39,230 nt of DNA, taken from the NCBI GenBank assembly GCA_015488275.1, contig WFOD01000033.1, positions 1-39,230 on the forward strand, given 5' to 3'. The notes beneath the pieces are model-generated. The model did not search any database and was not told the origin of the DNA. It saw only the letters and a program-made list of their open reading frames with translations. The translations under genes were made by a program, and so were the position numbers. Below are positions 11,691 through 20,009 of the stretch, one piece after another (position 1 is the first letter of the stretch; each line of letters starts with the position of its first letter). The DNA is from Deltaproteobacteria bacterium. GTDB lineage: Bacteria > Desulfobacterota > Desulfobulbia > Desulfobulbales > S012-135.

Positions 11691-12934
11691 AGATCCACAA
11701 TCGCCACAGCCACTTCACCACCGTGCCCGAGGCGCCGACGCCAAAACGGCGGCGGTTTTCGGTCTCCCGCGCCCTTTATCTTCTATTTCTCACCAGTATC
11801 CTGTTGTATCTCTTGTTTCTTGCGGGCAGGGCGGCCCTTTTCCTTTCTGCCCGTGGCTATGTGATGGTGGAGGGAGACCGGCTGCTTCAGGCCGAGGTCG
11901 CCGGCCGGGTCATCGAAATCGCGGCCCAACGGGATGACATGGTGCGCAAGGGGCAAGTGCTCGTCCGGTTACGGCCTGCGGCCGGCGGAAGAGCCGATCT
12001 CACGCCTTCCACCTCCTTGTTGCGCGAGCGTCTCCGAGCCCGGCGAGAGCTTGAGCTGGCCAAGAGCGAGCTTGCGAGCGTCCGGCGGGAGCTGCGGGCC
12101 TCTCAAGGGCTCTCCGTAGACCGCCTGCTTGCCGGCAAGAGTGTTGCGGTGCTGCCCGATGCGCTCGAACGCGCCCGCCTTGATTATTTGCAGCGGCAGG
12201 CGCGGTTGGCGGCCGCCGAGGAGGCATTGCGCCAGTGGGAGGATGCTGCGTCGGCGGCTGGGGCGAAAGCGCGGCGCCGCCGGGTGTACGAACTCGAAGC
12301 CTTGCCTGTGACGGCGCGTTCGGCCCCGGCCAGCGGTACGTGGCAACGCTTGACGGTCGAGGTTGAAGCCAATCGCAACCTTCTTGCCGTCCAGCGCCAG
12401 CGGATCGTCCGGCTCCTTGACGAGCATCGTCGTCGGCTGGCGGGCGAGGTGCAACGTCTCAAGGCCGAGCTCGCGGCCAGGTCCACTTATCTCCGTGGGG
12501 TGCAAGAGATCGTCACAGGAGGTGAGAGCGCCGGAGGCCAAGGTGGCCGTATCTTGCTGATAACAGCGCCGACTGACGGGAGGTTGGAGGAAGTTTTTGT
12601 CACGCCGGATATGGTGATCGAGCGTGGCCGTTCGCTCGTCCTTCTGCGGCCCGCCAACACACGGGTGCGGATCGACGCCTTTTTCAAACTCTCAGCCCTG
12701 GATAGGTTGGAGGAGGGGAAGAGGGCTTGGATTCGCTTTCCGGATGGAAGCAGGGGCAAAGGCGTGGTGCAGCGGGTCCTGTCCACGGCCCGCACCGTGC
12801 CTCGTCCCGAGTACAAGGATTATATGCCGCTTTGGGTGCGGAGCGACGTGGTGATCGTGCCTGAGAACGCGGCCGAGGCGGCCCACTGGCGGCGCTACGA
12901 ACAGATGGATGTCAAGGTGAGGATACGACGGTGA
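11687..12934 (+). CDS. HlyD-family periplasmic adaptor (membrane fusion protein)
   Basis: N-terminal TM; biotinyl-lipoyl-like halves (EVAGRVIEIAAQRDDMVRKGQVLVRLRP; ITAPTDGRLEEVFVTPDMVIERGRSLVLL) flanking a coiled coil. ATGA overlap with the upstream gene. Confidence 0.85.
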   Translation: MKIHNRHSHFTTVPEAPTPKRRRFSVSRALYLLFLTSILLYLLFLAGRAALFLSARGYVMVEGDRLLQAEVAGRVIEIAAQRDDMVRKGQVLVRLRPAAGGRADLTPSTSLLRERLRARRELELAKSELASVRRELRASQGLSVDRLLAGKSVAVLPDALERARLDYLQRQARLAAAEEALRQWEDAASAAGAKARRRRVYELEALPVTARSAPASGTWQRLTVEVEANRNLLAVQRQRIVRLLDEHRRRLAGEVQRLKAELAARSTYLRGVQEIVTGGESAGGQGGRILLITAPTDGRLEEVFVTPDMVIERGRSLVLLRPANTRVRIDAFFKLSALDRLEEGKRAWIRFPDGSRGKGVVQRVLSTARTVPRPEYKDYMPLWVRSDVVIVPENAAEAAHWRRYEQMDVKVRIRR

Positions 12935-14331
12935 AGTCTTGGGTGGTGGTGACAGAAAACGGCGATCATGGAGTCGCTGCCCACTTCGGCGGGCAGGCCC
13001 TGGCCCTTGCCCAGCTCGATATGTTGGAGCCTGCCCCCGGCCTGGTGATCGTAGCGCTCGGGCTCGACGAGCAGGGGGTGCTCGCCCTGTGCCGCGGCAT
13101 TCGCATGCGGCCGGAGCCACGCTGCTATCTTGCCCCCATCGTGGCCGTTGACCGCTATCTCCCGCAGCGGCCCGAGCTGGCCTCCACGGTGGACCTCCTC
13201 CTGGAATCTCCGCTCTCTTCTGCTGCCACCCAGACCGAGATCGAACGGGTCGCGGACCCTATCCTCCACGCGATCGACGGGCTTCCAGAGGTTGGTCGCG
13301 ACGCCAATGTCGGGGCCAAGGTTCTCCGTTATCTTTGGAGCCGCAACCTGGAACTCGTGCCGCAGCCAAGCAGCGGGAACGTGCGGGGCTACGTCTATCC
13401 GCCGGTGGAGCCGTTTTTCGACCGGAGCGACGAGTCGGCCTTTCAGGTGCTCGATTTCCTGGAGGCCGAGCACCTGGTGCGTGGCGAGTTCGTCGATCAC
13501 GTGCACCTGTGCCATTTTTGCGGCAGCGCCTTTCTCAACTTTGTGGAAACCTGTCCGCAGTGCGAGGGGAAGGATCTGGAACGTGACGATCTCGTCCATC
13601 ATTTCCCCTGCGGTTATATGGGCAATAGCCGAGAGTTCGGCGGAGACGGCCGCGATAAGATCTGCCCCAAGTGCGGCGAGCGGCTTCGGGGACTCGGTAC
13701 GGATTACGACAAGCCCTCCCTCGTCTATTCCTGCCGCTCCTGCCGGCACGTGTTCCAGGAGCCGGAGATCGCCACCCTTTGCTACAACTGCCGTCGGCCC
13801 GGCCGCCCCGAGGACCTGGTCGAGCGGGACGTGAAACGCTACGCGCTTACCGCCCTGGGAGAGCACAGCGCGGTCCACGGTCTCGACGCTCTCTTTCACC
13901 GTCTCTTGGATGAACGCCTCCACTTGGTGGACATGGAGACCTTCAAGCTCTTTCTCCAGGTGGAAGCGGCGCGTATCCGCCGCTACAAGATCTCGACTTC
14001 GACCGTCGCCCTGTTGGAACTCCCTGGCCTGCAGCATCTGTACGCCCGGTTCGGCAGCCGCGCCCGGGAGGTTTTTGGAGAGTTCGCCTCCATTCTCAAA
14101 GGGGTGCTGCGCATGACCGACATTGTCGCCTCGCTCAGCGATACGGCCTTTTTGATCCTGCTGGTCGAGACGCCGAGTGAAGGGGCCGAGGTGGCCATGC
14201 GGCGGCTTCGGGAAGAGGCCGGGCGAGTCTTTGCCGACGAGGCCGAGGTGGCCGCCACCCTGCGGACCAAAATCGTGCCGGTGGATCCTGAAGCGGACCC
14301 TGAATCCTGCATTGAGGCCCTTCTCGCCTGA
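12931..14331 (+). CDS. Zinc-ribbon (TackOD1-like) protein with C-terminal degenerate GGDEF domain
   Basis: CHFCGS..CPQC / FPCGYMG / KICPKCGERLRGLGTDYDKPSLVYSCRSCRHVFQEPEIATLCYNC. C-terminal GGDEF-like fold with RMTD-IVASL-SDTAF in place of RxxD-x5-GGDEF. GTG start overlapping the hlyD-like stop. Confidence 0.75.
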   Translation: MKSWVVVTENGDHGVAAHFGGQALALAQLDMLEPAPGLVIVALGLDEQGVLALCRGIRMRPEPRCYLAPIVAVDRYLPQRPELASTVDLLLESPLSSAATQTEIERVADPILHAIDGLPEVGRDANVGAKVLRYLWSRNLELVPQPSSGNVRGYVYPPVEPFFDRSDESAFQVLDFLEAEHLVRGEFVDHVHLCHFCGSAFLNFVETCPQCEGKDLERDDLVHHFPCGYMGNSREFGGDGRDKICPKCGERLRGLGTDYDKPSLVYSCRSCRHVFQEPEIATLCYNCRRPGRPEDLVERDVKRYALTALGEHSAVHGLDALFHRLLDERLHLVDMETFKLFLQVEAARIRRYKISTSTVALLELPGLQHLYARFGSRAREVFGEFASILKGVLRMTDIVASLSDTAFLILLVETPSEGAEVAMRRLREEAGRVFADEAEVAATLRTKIVPVDPEADPESCIEALLA

Positions 14332-14339
14332 GGAGTGTC

Positions 14340-15671
14340 ATGGAGCTGCTCCACGAGCTGTTCGCCGAGGTCGTGTTTTTCTTCCAAGAGCGCTCCTGGC
14401 AGCAGCTTGTTGTTTTTTTTTGGTATTTCATCATTTTCGACTTCACGCGCTACGTGCTCATGGATATCGTCTTCGTGCCGTGGTACCTCTGGCGGCGGCG
14501 CAGACAGCGGCCGCTCAGGGCGTTGGCCCGGCGCCGGTTGTTTCGCGATCGCCCGCTCGTCTCTGTCCTGGTGCCGGGCAAAAACGAAGGACGCCATTTG
14601 CCGCTCCTGGCCGAATCCCTTCAGACCCAGACCTATCCCCACATTGAACTTATCGTGGTGGACGACGGATCGGATGACGACACGCCCGAGATCTGCCGCC
14701 GGCTCCAAAGGGAAGGCTTGATCGATAAGTTCTTCCGGAACTCGCAGCGGGGCGGGAAAGCGTCCGCCGCCAACCTTGGCCTGCGGTACGCCCAGGGAAA
14801 GTATATTGTCCATCTCGACGCCGACTCTCATCTGCGGCCCGACTCCATCGAGCAAATTCTCATCCCTTTTTTTCTTGATGAGCGCACCGGCGCAGTTGGG
14901 GGCGACATTCGGGTCGCCAACGTGATGGACTCCCTGGCGACCACCCTTCAGGCCATCGACTACGTCAAGTCGATTTCCACCGGTCGGGTGATCTACTCCA
15001 TGCTTGGCATCCTGCGGATCGTCTCCGGCGCCTATGGCGCCTTCAGGACCGATATCCTACGCCGGATCGGGGGATGGGACGTGGGGCCGGGACTGGATGG
15101 CGACATTACCTTGCGGATCCGTAAACTCGGCTTTCGGATCGTGCACGAGGCAGAGGCCGTTTGCTATACTAACGTACCGGATTCATTTAAAAAACTTGCA
15201 CGGCAACGGTACCGTTGGGACCGTTCACTGGTCCGGTTTAGGATCCGGAAACACAGAGATCTCTTTGATTGGAGTAATGCGCATTTTGATATGCTTAATT
15301 TTTTAACGGTTGTTGATAATGTTTTTTTTAATTTTGTTCTTAATATAAAATGGTGGGTATATGTCGTACAGATATTATTTTTTTATCATGAATTTGTTCG
15401 TGTTGTTCTTCCTGTTAACTACATGATATATTTCTTGGCGAATGTCGTCGAGTTCAGCTTGGCGATGATTTTGTTTGGTAACACTTTACGCCGCTCGGAC
15501 AAGCTTCTGTTTCTTTATCTTCCTCTCGTTCCGCTCTATGTTGGGGTCTACCTTCGTTTTGTGCGCACCTTCGCTCATCTTATGGAGCTTTTTTTTCGGG
15601 CTTCCTATTACGATCCCTGGAATCCCTGGAAGGTCTCCAGGGTGAGAAAAGTGGAAGATGAGCTACGGTGA
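14340..15671 (+). CDS. Membrane family-2 glycosyltransferase (PgaC/cellulose-synthase-like)
   Basis: VSVLVPGKNEGRHLPLLAESL, VVDDGSDDDTPEI, HLDADSHL, processive-type QRYRW motif, multiple C-terminal TM segments. Confidence 0.9.
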   Translation: MELLHELFAEVVFFFQERSWQQLVVFFWYFIIFDFTRYVLMDIVFVPWYLWRRRRQRPLRALARRRLFRDRPLVSVLVPGKNEGRHLPLLAESLQTQTYPHIELIVVDDGSDDDTPEICRRLQREGLIDKFFRNSQRGGKASAANLGLRYAQGKYIVHLDADSHLRPDSIEQILIPFFLDERTGAVGGDIRVANVMDSLATTLQAIDYVKSISTGRVIYSMLGILRIVSGAYGAFRTDILRRIGGWDVGPGLDGDITLRIRKLGFRIVHEAEAVCYTNVPDSFKKLARQRYRWDRSLVRFRIRKHRDLFDWSNAHFDMLNFLTVVDNVFFNFVLNIKWWVYVVQILFFYHEFVRVVLPVNYMIYFLANVVEFSLAMILFGNTLRRSDKLLFLYLPLVPLYVGVYLRFVRTFAHLMELFFRASYYDPWNPWKVSRVRKVEDELR

Positions 15672-17231
15672 ATGCCTGTCGTTCCGTTGGGCTCCGGTCT
15701 CCGTGGCCGTGGGCGGCGGCGGTTGCAACGCCTGAAAGGTGTATCGGGCCGTGGCCTTGTGGGCGGCGGTGAGGGCCGCCTGCGACCAGGGGTGGAGAGA
15801 GTCGTCCGTCTCACCCCAGAAGATACGGACCAACTCGTCGGCGCGCAACCGGTCGCCCGTGGTGGCCGGGACAAAGGCCTCCTCCTCCCCTTCGTCGGTC
15901 CGGCGCAAGAGGCCGGCGGCGTGCAGCCGCTCGACCACGGAACGCACCTCTTGGCTGTTGACGCCCAGCCGCTCCTCAAGGAGGGATTGGGTGACGGTGC
16001 GGCGGTCGGCGAAGGCGGCGAGCGCCTCTGTCATCACCTGGATGGCGGTGTCGAGGATACGGACAGGGGAGAGGTGCGGCGCCGTAAGCCGGTAGTGATA
16101 GGTGCGCCAGGTCTGGCAGGCAAAGGCCACCTCGGCGCCGGCCAAAAACACCAGCCAGCCAGAATAAATCCAGAGCAGGAAGAGGGGCAGGCTGGCGAAG
16201 GAGCCGTAGATCGCGTTGTAACGGGCCACGCCGATCTGCAGCGAGACGTAGAGCCCCTGGAGGAGCAGCCAGCCGCCCCCGCCCGCCAGGCCGCCGATGA
16301 CGGCGGGAAAGAGGCGCACGCGAGTGTTGGGCAGGAAGCGGTACATGATGGTGAAGGTGCCGGCTACCAGCAAGAGCGGCAGGAGGGTGAGCAGCAGGTG
16401 TTGGAGCCAGGCCAGGGGCAGGATCTGTTGCAGGCGGCCGAGAAGGACCGGGGTCTTGAGGGTGGTTTCCGTGGCCAGGGCCAGGTTGACGGCCAGGGGC
16501 AGGAGCACGGTGAGGGCCAGGTAGTCGATGACCTTGCGGCCCAGGGGCCGGGTGCTGGCCGACTGCCAGATGGCGTTCATCGCCCGTTCGATATTGCCGA
16601 GCAGGGAAAGGACGGTGAAGAGCAGACCGGCGATGCCAAAGGCGCCAAGGGTGGCGAAGTTGGTGCGGTCCACGTAGTCGAAGACCGTGTCTGCCGCTTG
16701 CCGGAGGTGATCGGTGAGCGAGGCGCCGTTCTCGCGGGCGGCCGGTTGCTGTTGGTCTGCGCCCGGAGCGGCCCCGCCCGCAGAGGCGGGCGGCGGCAGG
16801 GCGACGGTATCGGGCGCGGGCAGGGCCCGGCCGGTTTCCTCCATCTGTTCGATGAAGCGGTAGGCGGCCTGCCGCATCTGATCCCCGGCGCCGAGTCCTT
16901 TGAGCACCGCGGTGCCGAGCGCCAGGGTGGGGACAAGGGAGAGGACCGCGGTGAAGGTGAGGGCGCTGGCCCGCAGAGTCAGGCGATCGCGCCTGCTCTC
17001 CCGGATGGTGATGAGCCAAATCCGGCACAGGGCATGGGCTAGCCGGCGCCAGCCCTGTTCGTTGTCGGCGAGTGGCCGCCAGAGCCAGGCGATGAATCGG
17101 GTGCGGCGGTCAGCAATGGTGCGCTGCCAGTGGGTCAGGGAAAGCATAGCCTTGTGCCAAAGCGAAAAGATTTGCAGTAAGGGGGCGATGCCTTGCAAAT
17201 CCTGGGCATGGAGGTAGAATGCCGGCTCCAT
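15663..17231 (-). CDS. YihY/BrkB-family (UPF0761) inner-membrane protein
   Basis: RDRLTLRASALTFTAVLSLVPTLALGTAVLKGLG; MYRFLPNTRVRLFPAVIGGLAGGGGWLLLQGLYVSLQIGVARYNAIYGSFASLPLFLLWIYSGWLVFLAGAEVAFA. The actual start may be internal. Confidence 0.9.
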   Translation of the reverse strand: MEPAFYLHAQDLQGIAPLLQIFSLWHKAMLSLTHWQRTIADRRTRFIAWLWRPLADNEQGWRRLAHALCRIWLITIRESRRDRLTLRASALTFTAVLSLVPTLALGTAVLKGLGAGDQMRQAAYRFIEQMEETGRALPAPDTVALPPPASAGGAAPGADQQQPAARENGASLTDHLRQAADTVFDYVDRTNFATLGAFGIAGLLFTVLSLLGNIERAMNAIWQSASTRPLGRKVIDYLALTVLLPLAVNLALATETTLKTPVLLGRLQQILPLAWLQHLLLTLLPLLLVAGTFTIMYRFLPNTRVRLFPAVIGGLAGGGGWLLLQGLYVSLQIGVARYNAIYGSFASLPLFLLWIYSGWLVFLAGAEVAFACQTWRTYHYRLTAPHLSPVRILDTAIQVMTEALAAFADRRTVTQSLLEERLGVNSQEVRSVVERLHAAGLLRRTDEGEEEAFVPATTGDRLRADELVRIFWGETDDSLHPWSQAALTAAHKATARYTFQALQPPPPTATETGAQRNDRHSP

Positions 17232-17760
17232 GCCCGACGAACCGCCCGATACCGCCGCCTTGCGCGAGGCGATCTGCGCCCAGGCCGAGACCCTTACCGT
17301 CTCCGCCCGGGAGATCGTCCGCCATTTTCAGGTACTCAGAAGCGCTCGCGCCCCGCGGTTGATGATGGACGCGCCCGGCCTGTTCTATCCCGATCTCGAT
17401 CTGTACGTGATCTCCAAGGCCGGTGCCCACCGGGGCCATGCGGTGTTGTATACCATGATCGCTCCCCTCTTGCCCACGGGGCGGTTTCCGGCCTACGGGT
17501 TTGTCCTCTATCCAGAGAGCTATGTCCGTTCCTGCCTCGATCGCCTGTTGCGCAAGACCGTGCGGCCGGTCTGCGCGGAGATGCGCGTCTCTTTGGAAAA
17601 CGTGTTCAACAAAAAATACCATCCTGGGGAATCTCTAACCGATGGACCGGTGCTCCGGTCCCTGATCGCCCTCTTACGCGCGGATCTCGGTCTTAGCAGC
17701 CCGTTGAAAAATGGGCTGTGTGCGGCACAGGGACGTGCCGCCGAATTCCGCCGGCTCTGA
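17230..17760 (+). CDS. Conserved-type hypothetical protein; last ~21 residues are encoded by repeat copy B
   Basis: ORF with no assigned family; its C-terminus SPLKNGLCAAQGRAAEFRRL* is translated from the mobile repeat. Confidence 0.6.
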   Translation: MPDEPPDTAALREAICAQAETLTVSAREIVRHFQVLRSARAPRLMMDAPGLFYPDLDLYVISKAGAHRGHAVLYTMIAPLLPTGRFPAYGFVLYPESYVRSCLDRLLRKTVRPVCAEMRVSLENVFNKKYHPGESLTDGPVLRSLIALLRADLGLSSPLKNGLCAAQGRAAEFRRL

Positions 17761-17852
17761 AAGAGCCAAGGAATTCGTGAGGTTGGCCGGAACTCGGTTT
17801 TGGCCAACCGTGGTAGAAAAAGTCAGGGATGACTTTTTCGACGGGCTGTTAG
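17693..17852 (+). repeat. Copy B: full-length 152-bp MITE-like palindromic element with TTAG direct repeats
   Basis: TTAG-CAGCCCGTTGAAAAA...TTTTTCGACGGGCTG-TTAG: terminal inverted repeats enclosing a series of hairpins. Confidence 0.9.
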
Positions 17853-19771
17853 CTGCCCGCTACTGACCTCCATTGGGTGTAGAGCGCTTCGAGATCCCGG
17901 CAGAAGCCGGCCTCGTCGCGCAGGGGGGAGTTCTCGAACCGTTGGCGCAGGGCGGGCGTGTCCTGACGCACAGCGCTGACCGCCTGCGCCAGGCGGCGGA
18001 CAATGGCCCGGTATTCTTCCTGATCATGGGCGATCCACTGCGTCTGTCCGACAGCGGTCAATAGCGAGGCGCCCACTCGGCCGGCGTGGCAAGCGTCCGC
18101 CAGGGTGACCACGGGCGTGCCCATCCACAGGGCCTCGCAGGTTGTGGTCGTGCCGTTGTACGGAAAGGTGTCCAGGGCGATGTCGATTTCCCGGTAAAAG
18201 GCAAGATGGTCCGCCGCCCGCGGCCGGAAGCCGGTGAGCCGCACCCGTTGCCCGGCGTTTGTTACCCCCCGGCTGGCAAAGGCGTTGAGGGTCGCGGCGC
18301 GCACCCCTGGATCGTCCAGGGAGCGGTTCTTGAGCAGCAGGCGGCTGTCGGGCAACTCGCGGAGGAGTGTTGCCCAGCAGTCGAGCACCGTATCGGTGAT
18401 CTTGGCGATGGTGCTGCAGGAGCCAAGAACCGCCGGCCCTGAGAGGGTTTTGCGCGCATCGATGTCGGCTGGCGGCCGAAAGCAGAGAAAGGCGCGGTCC
18501 ATCCGGGCCGGCGTTTCGCTCATGCGGCTGGGGAGATGGGGCGGATCGGCCGTGATGTCGGTGATGCGGTAGTCAACGGTTGGCAGGCCCGTGGTATCCG
18601 GATAGCCAAGCCAGGTGGCCTGGACAGGGGCTGCCCGCCGGGCCAGGAGGGCGAGGCGGTTGCCTTGGGTATGGCCGGCGAGATCGACGAGGATATCGAT
18701 GCGGTCGGCGGCGATCAGGCGGGCGGCGCTTTCGTCGTCCAGGCCGGCAATGGTGCGGAAGCCGTTTGCCAGGGAAGCGAGACGGGCGGTGATGCTGTCA
18801 TGGTGGTGCGTGGTGGCGTAACAAAACACGGCAAACCGCCGGCGATCGTGATGTTCCAGCACTGGTTCGAGGAACGAGGCCACGGGATGGCGGCGCAGGT
18901 CGCCGGACAGATAGCCGACGCGGATACGGGCGTCGTGTCTGGCGCCTGCGGGAGGGTGGCCGTTTGCCAGGGTGGTTCTTCCGGCCTTTGCCATGAGGGC
19001 GGCGCCAAAGCGCTGGTGTTCGGTGAACAGGGATTCTGGATCATCGCACTGGTAGTGCAGGGCCAGGAGCAGATTGCTGTGGAGCCAGGTGCCTGGGCCG
19101 CCCAGGGCGACAGCCTGTTGGTAGGCGGCCACGGCCTCGGACAACCGGCGGCTGTCGCGCAAGACGTTTCCCAGGTTGTTCAAGATGCGTGGGTCAGAGG
19201 GTGCCAAGGAGCGCGCTTTCTCGAGGGTCGCCCGGGCGGCGGTGAGCTCGCCGTTCAGGTGCTGGGCCGTGGCGAGCCCGAGAAGGAATCCCGGGTCTGC
19301 CGGCTCCCGCCGCACCGCCTGGCGGTGAGCGGCGAGCGCGCCAGGATAGTCCCCCATATCTCGCAAGAGGTTGCCCAAGTGATGGTGGGCCATTGCCTGG
19401 TCCGGCGCCAGGCGCACGGCCTGTTCGTAGCAACGGCGGGCGGCGGGCAAGTCGCCGGCCTGCCGGTGGAGGTTGCCGAGGTTGATCCAGGCTGCTGTCT
19501 GCTTTGGGGCCAAACGGAGAATGGCCTCCAACTGGCGGCGGGCCTCGTCGGGCTTGCCGCACCGCCGGTAGGCCACGGCCAGGTTGTTCCGGGCCTCCAC
19601 GTCCTCGGGCCGCCGGCGCACCAATTCCCGGAGGCAGCGGACGGCTGCGGGCCAGCGCTGCTGGCGGAGATGGGTCAGGGCCTCCTGTTGCAACCGTTGC
19701 TCCCTTTCTCCCTTGGAGGTGGATGCGGCCCTTTGCTGCCGGCGCTGCTTGCGGAAGCGGCGGAGGCGCAT
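17849..19771 (-). CDS. TPR-repeat GT41 (O-GlcNAc transferase/SPINDLY-like) glycosyltransferase
   Basis: N-terminal TPR repeats; RIRVGYLSGDLRRHPVASFLEPVLEHHDRRRF, DILVDLAGHTQGNRLALLARRAAPVQATWLGYPDTTGLPTVDYRITD, IALDTFPYNGTTTTCEALWMGTPVVTL. Confidence 0.93.
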   Translation of the reverse strand: MRLRRFRKQRRQQRAASTSKGEREQRLQQEALTHLRQQRWPAAVRCLRELVRRRPEDVEARNNLAVAYRRCGKPDEARRQLEAILRLAPKQTAAWINLGNLHRQAGDLPAARRCYEQAVRLAPDQAMAHHHLGNLLRDMGDYPGALAAHRQAVRREPADPGFLLGLATAQHLNGELTAARATLEKARSLAPSDPRILNNLGNVLRDSRRLSEAVAAYQQAVALGGPGTWLHSNLLLALHYQCDDPESLFTEHQRFGAALMAKAGRTTLANGHPPAGARHDARIRVGYLSGDLRRHPVASFLEPVLEHHDRRRFAVFCYATTHHHDSITARLASLANGFRTIAGLDDESAARLIAADRIDILVDLAGHTQGNRLALLARRAAPVQATWLGYPDTTGLPTVDYRITDITADPPHLPSRMSETPARMDRAFLCFRPPADIDARKTLSGPAVLGSCSTIAKITDTVLDCWATLLRELPDSRLLLKNRSLDDPGVRAATLNAFASRGVTNAGQRVRLTGFRPRAADHLAFYREIDIALDTFPYNGTTTTCEALWMGTPVVTLADACHAGRVGASLLTAVGQTQWIAHDQEEYRAIVRRLAQAVSAVRQDTPALRQRFENSPLRDEAGFCRDLEALYTQWRSVAGS

Positions 19772-19774
19772 CGT

Positions 19775-19981
19775 TCACACCTCTTCCAACTGGATCTCCT
19801 CCGCGTCCACCCCCAAGCGGGCGGCAAGATGCTGGGCCAGGTCGGCAAAGCTGGAGAAGCGGTCGGCGGCAGAGACGAGAAAGGTGTAATCAGCACCGCT
19901 TTCATGCCGGAGTTCCACCACCTGGAAGGTGTCGCCAGTGGGGCTGTACTCGCAGATGACCGAGAAGCGTATCTCTTCCAT
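19775..19981 (-). CDS. Small (68 aa) hypothetical protein upstream of the GT41 gene
   Basis: Compact ORF with RBS-compatible spacing 4 bp from the next gene: MEEIRFSVICEYSPTGDTFQVVELRHESGADYTFLV... Confidence 0.6.
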   Translation of the reverse strand: MEEIRFSVICEYSPTGDTFQVVELRHESGADYTFLVSAADRFSSFADLAQHLAARLGVDAEEIQLEEV

Positions 19982-20009
19982 TGGGAGCGCGCCAGGGGGG
20001 AGTAGGTGG

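Noticed and set aside
15672-17042. 456-aa plus-strand ORF opposite the YihY/BrkB gene
   Set aside because: Gly/Arg/Glu-rich antisense ORF opposite a conserved membrane protein.
18536-20005. 489-aa plus-strand ORF antisense to the GT41 gene
   Set aside because: Overlaps well-supported TPR-GT41 and 68-aa genes on the other strand; no recognisable domain.
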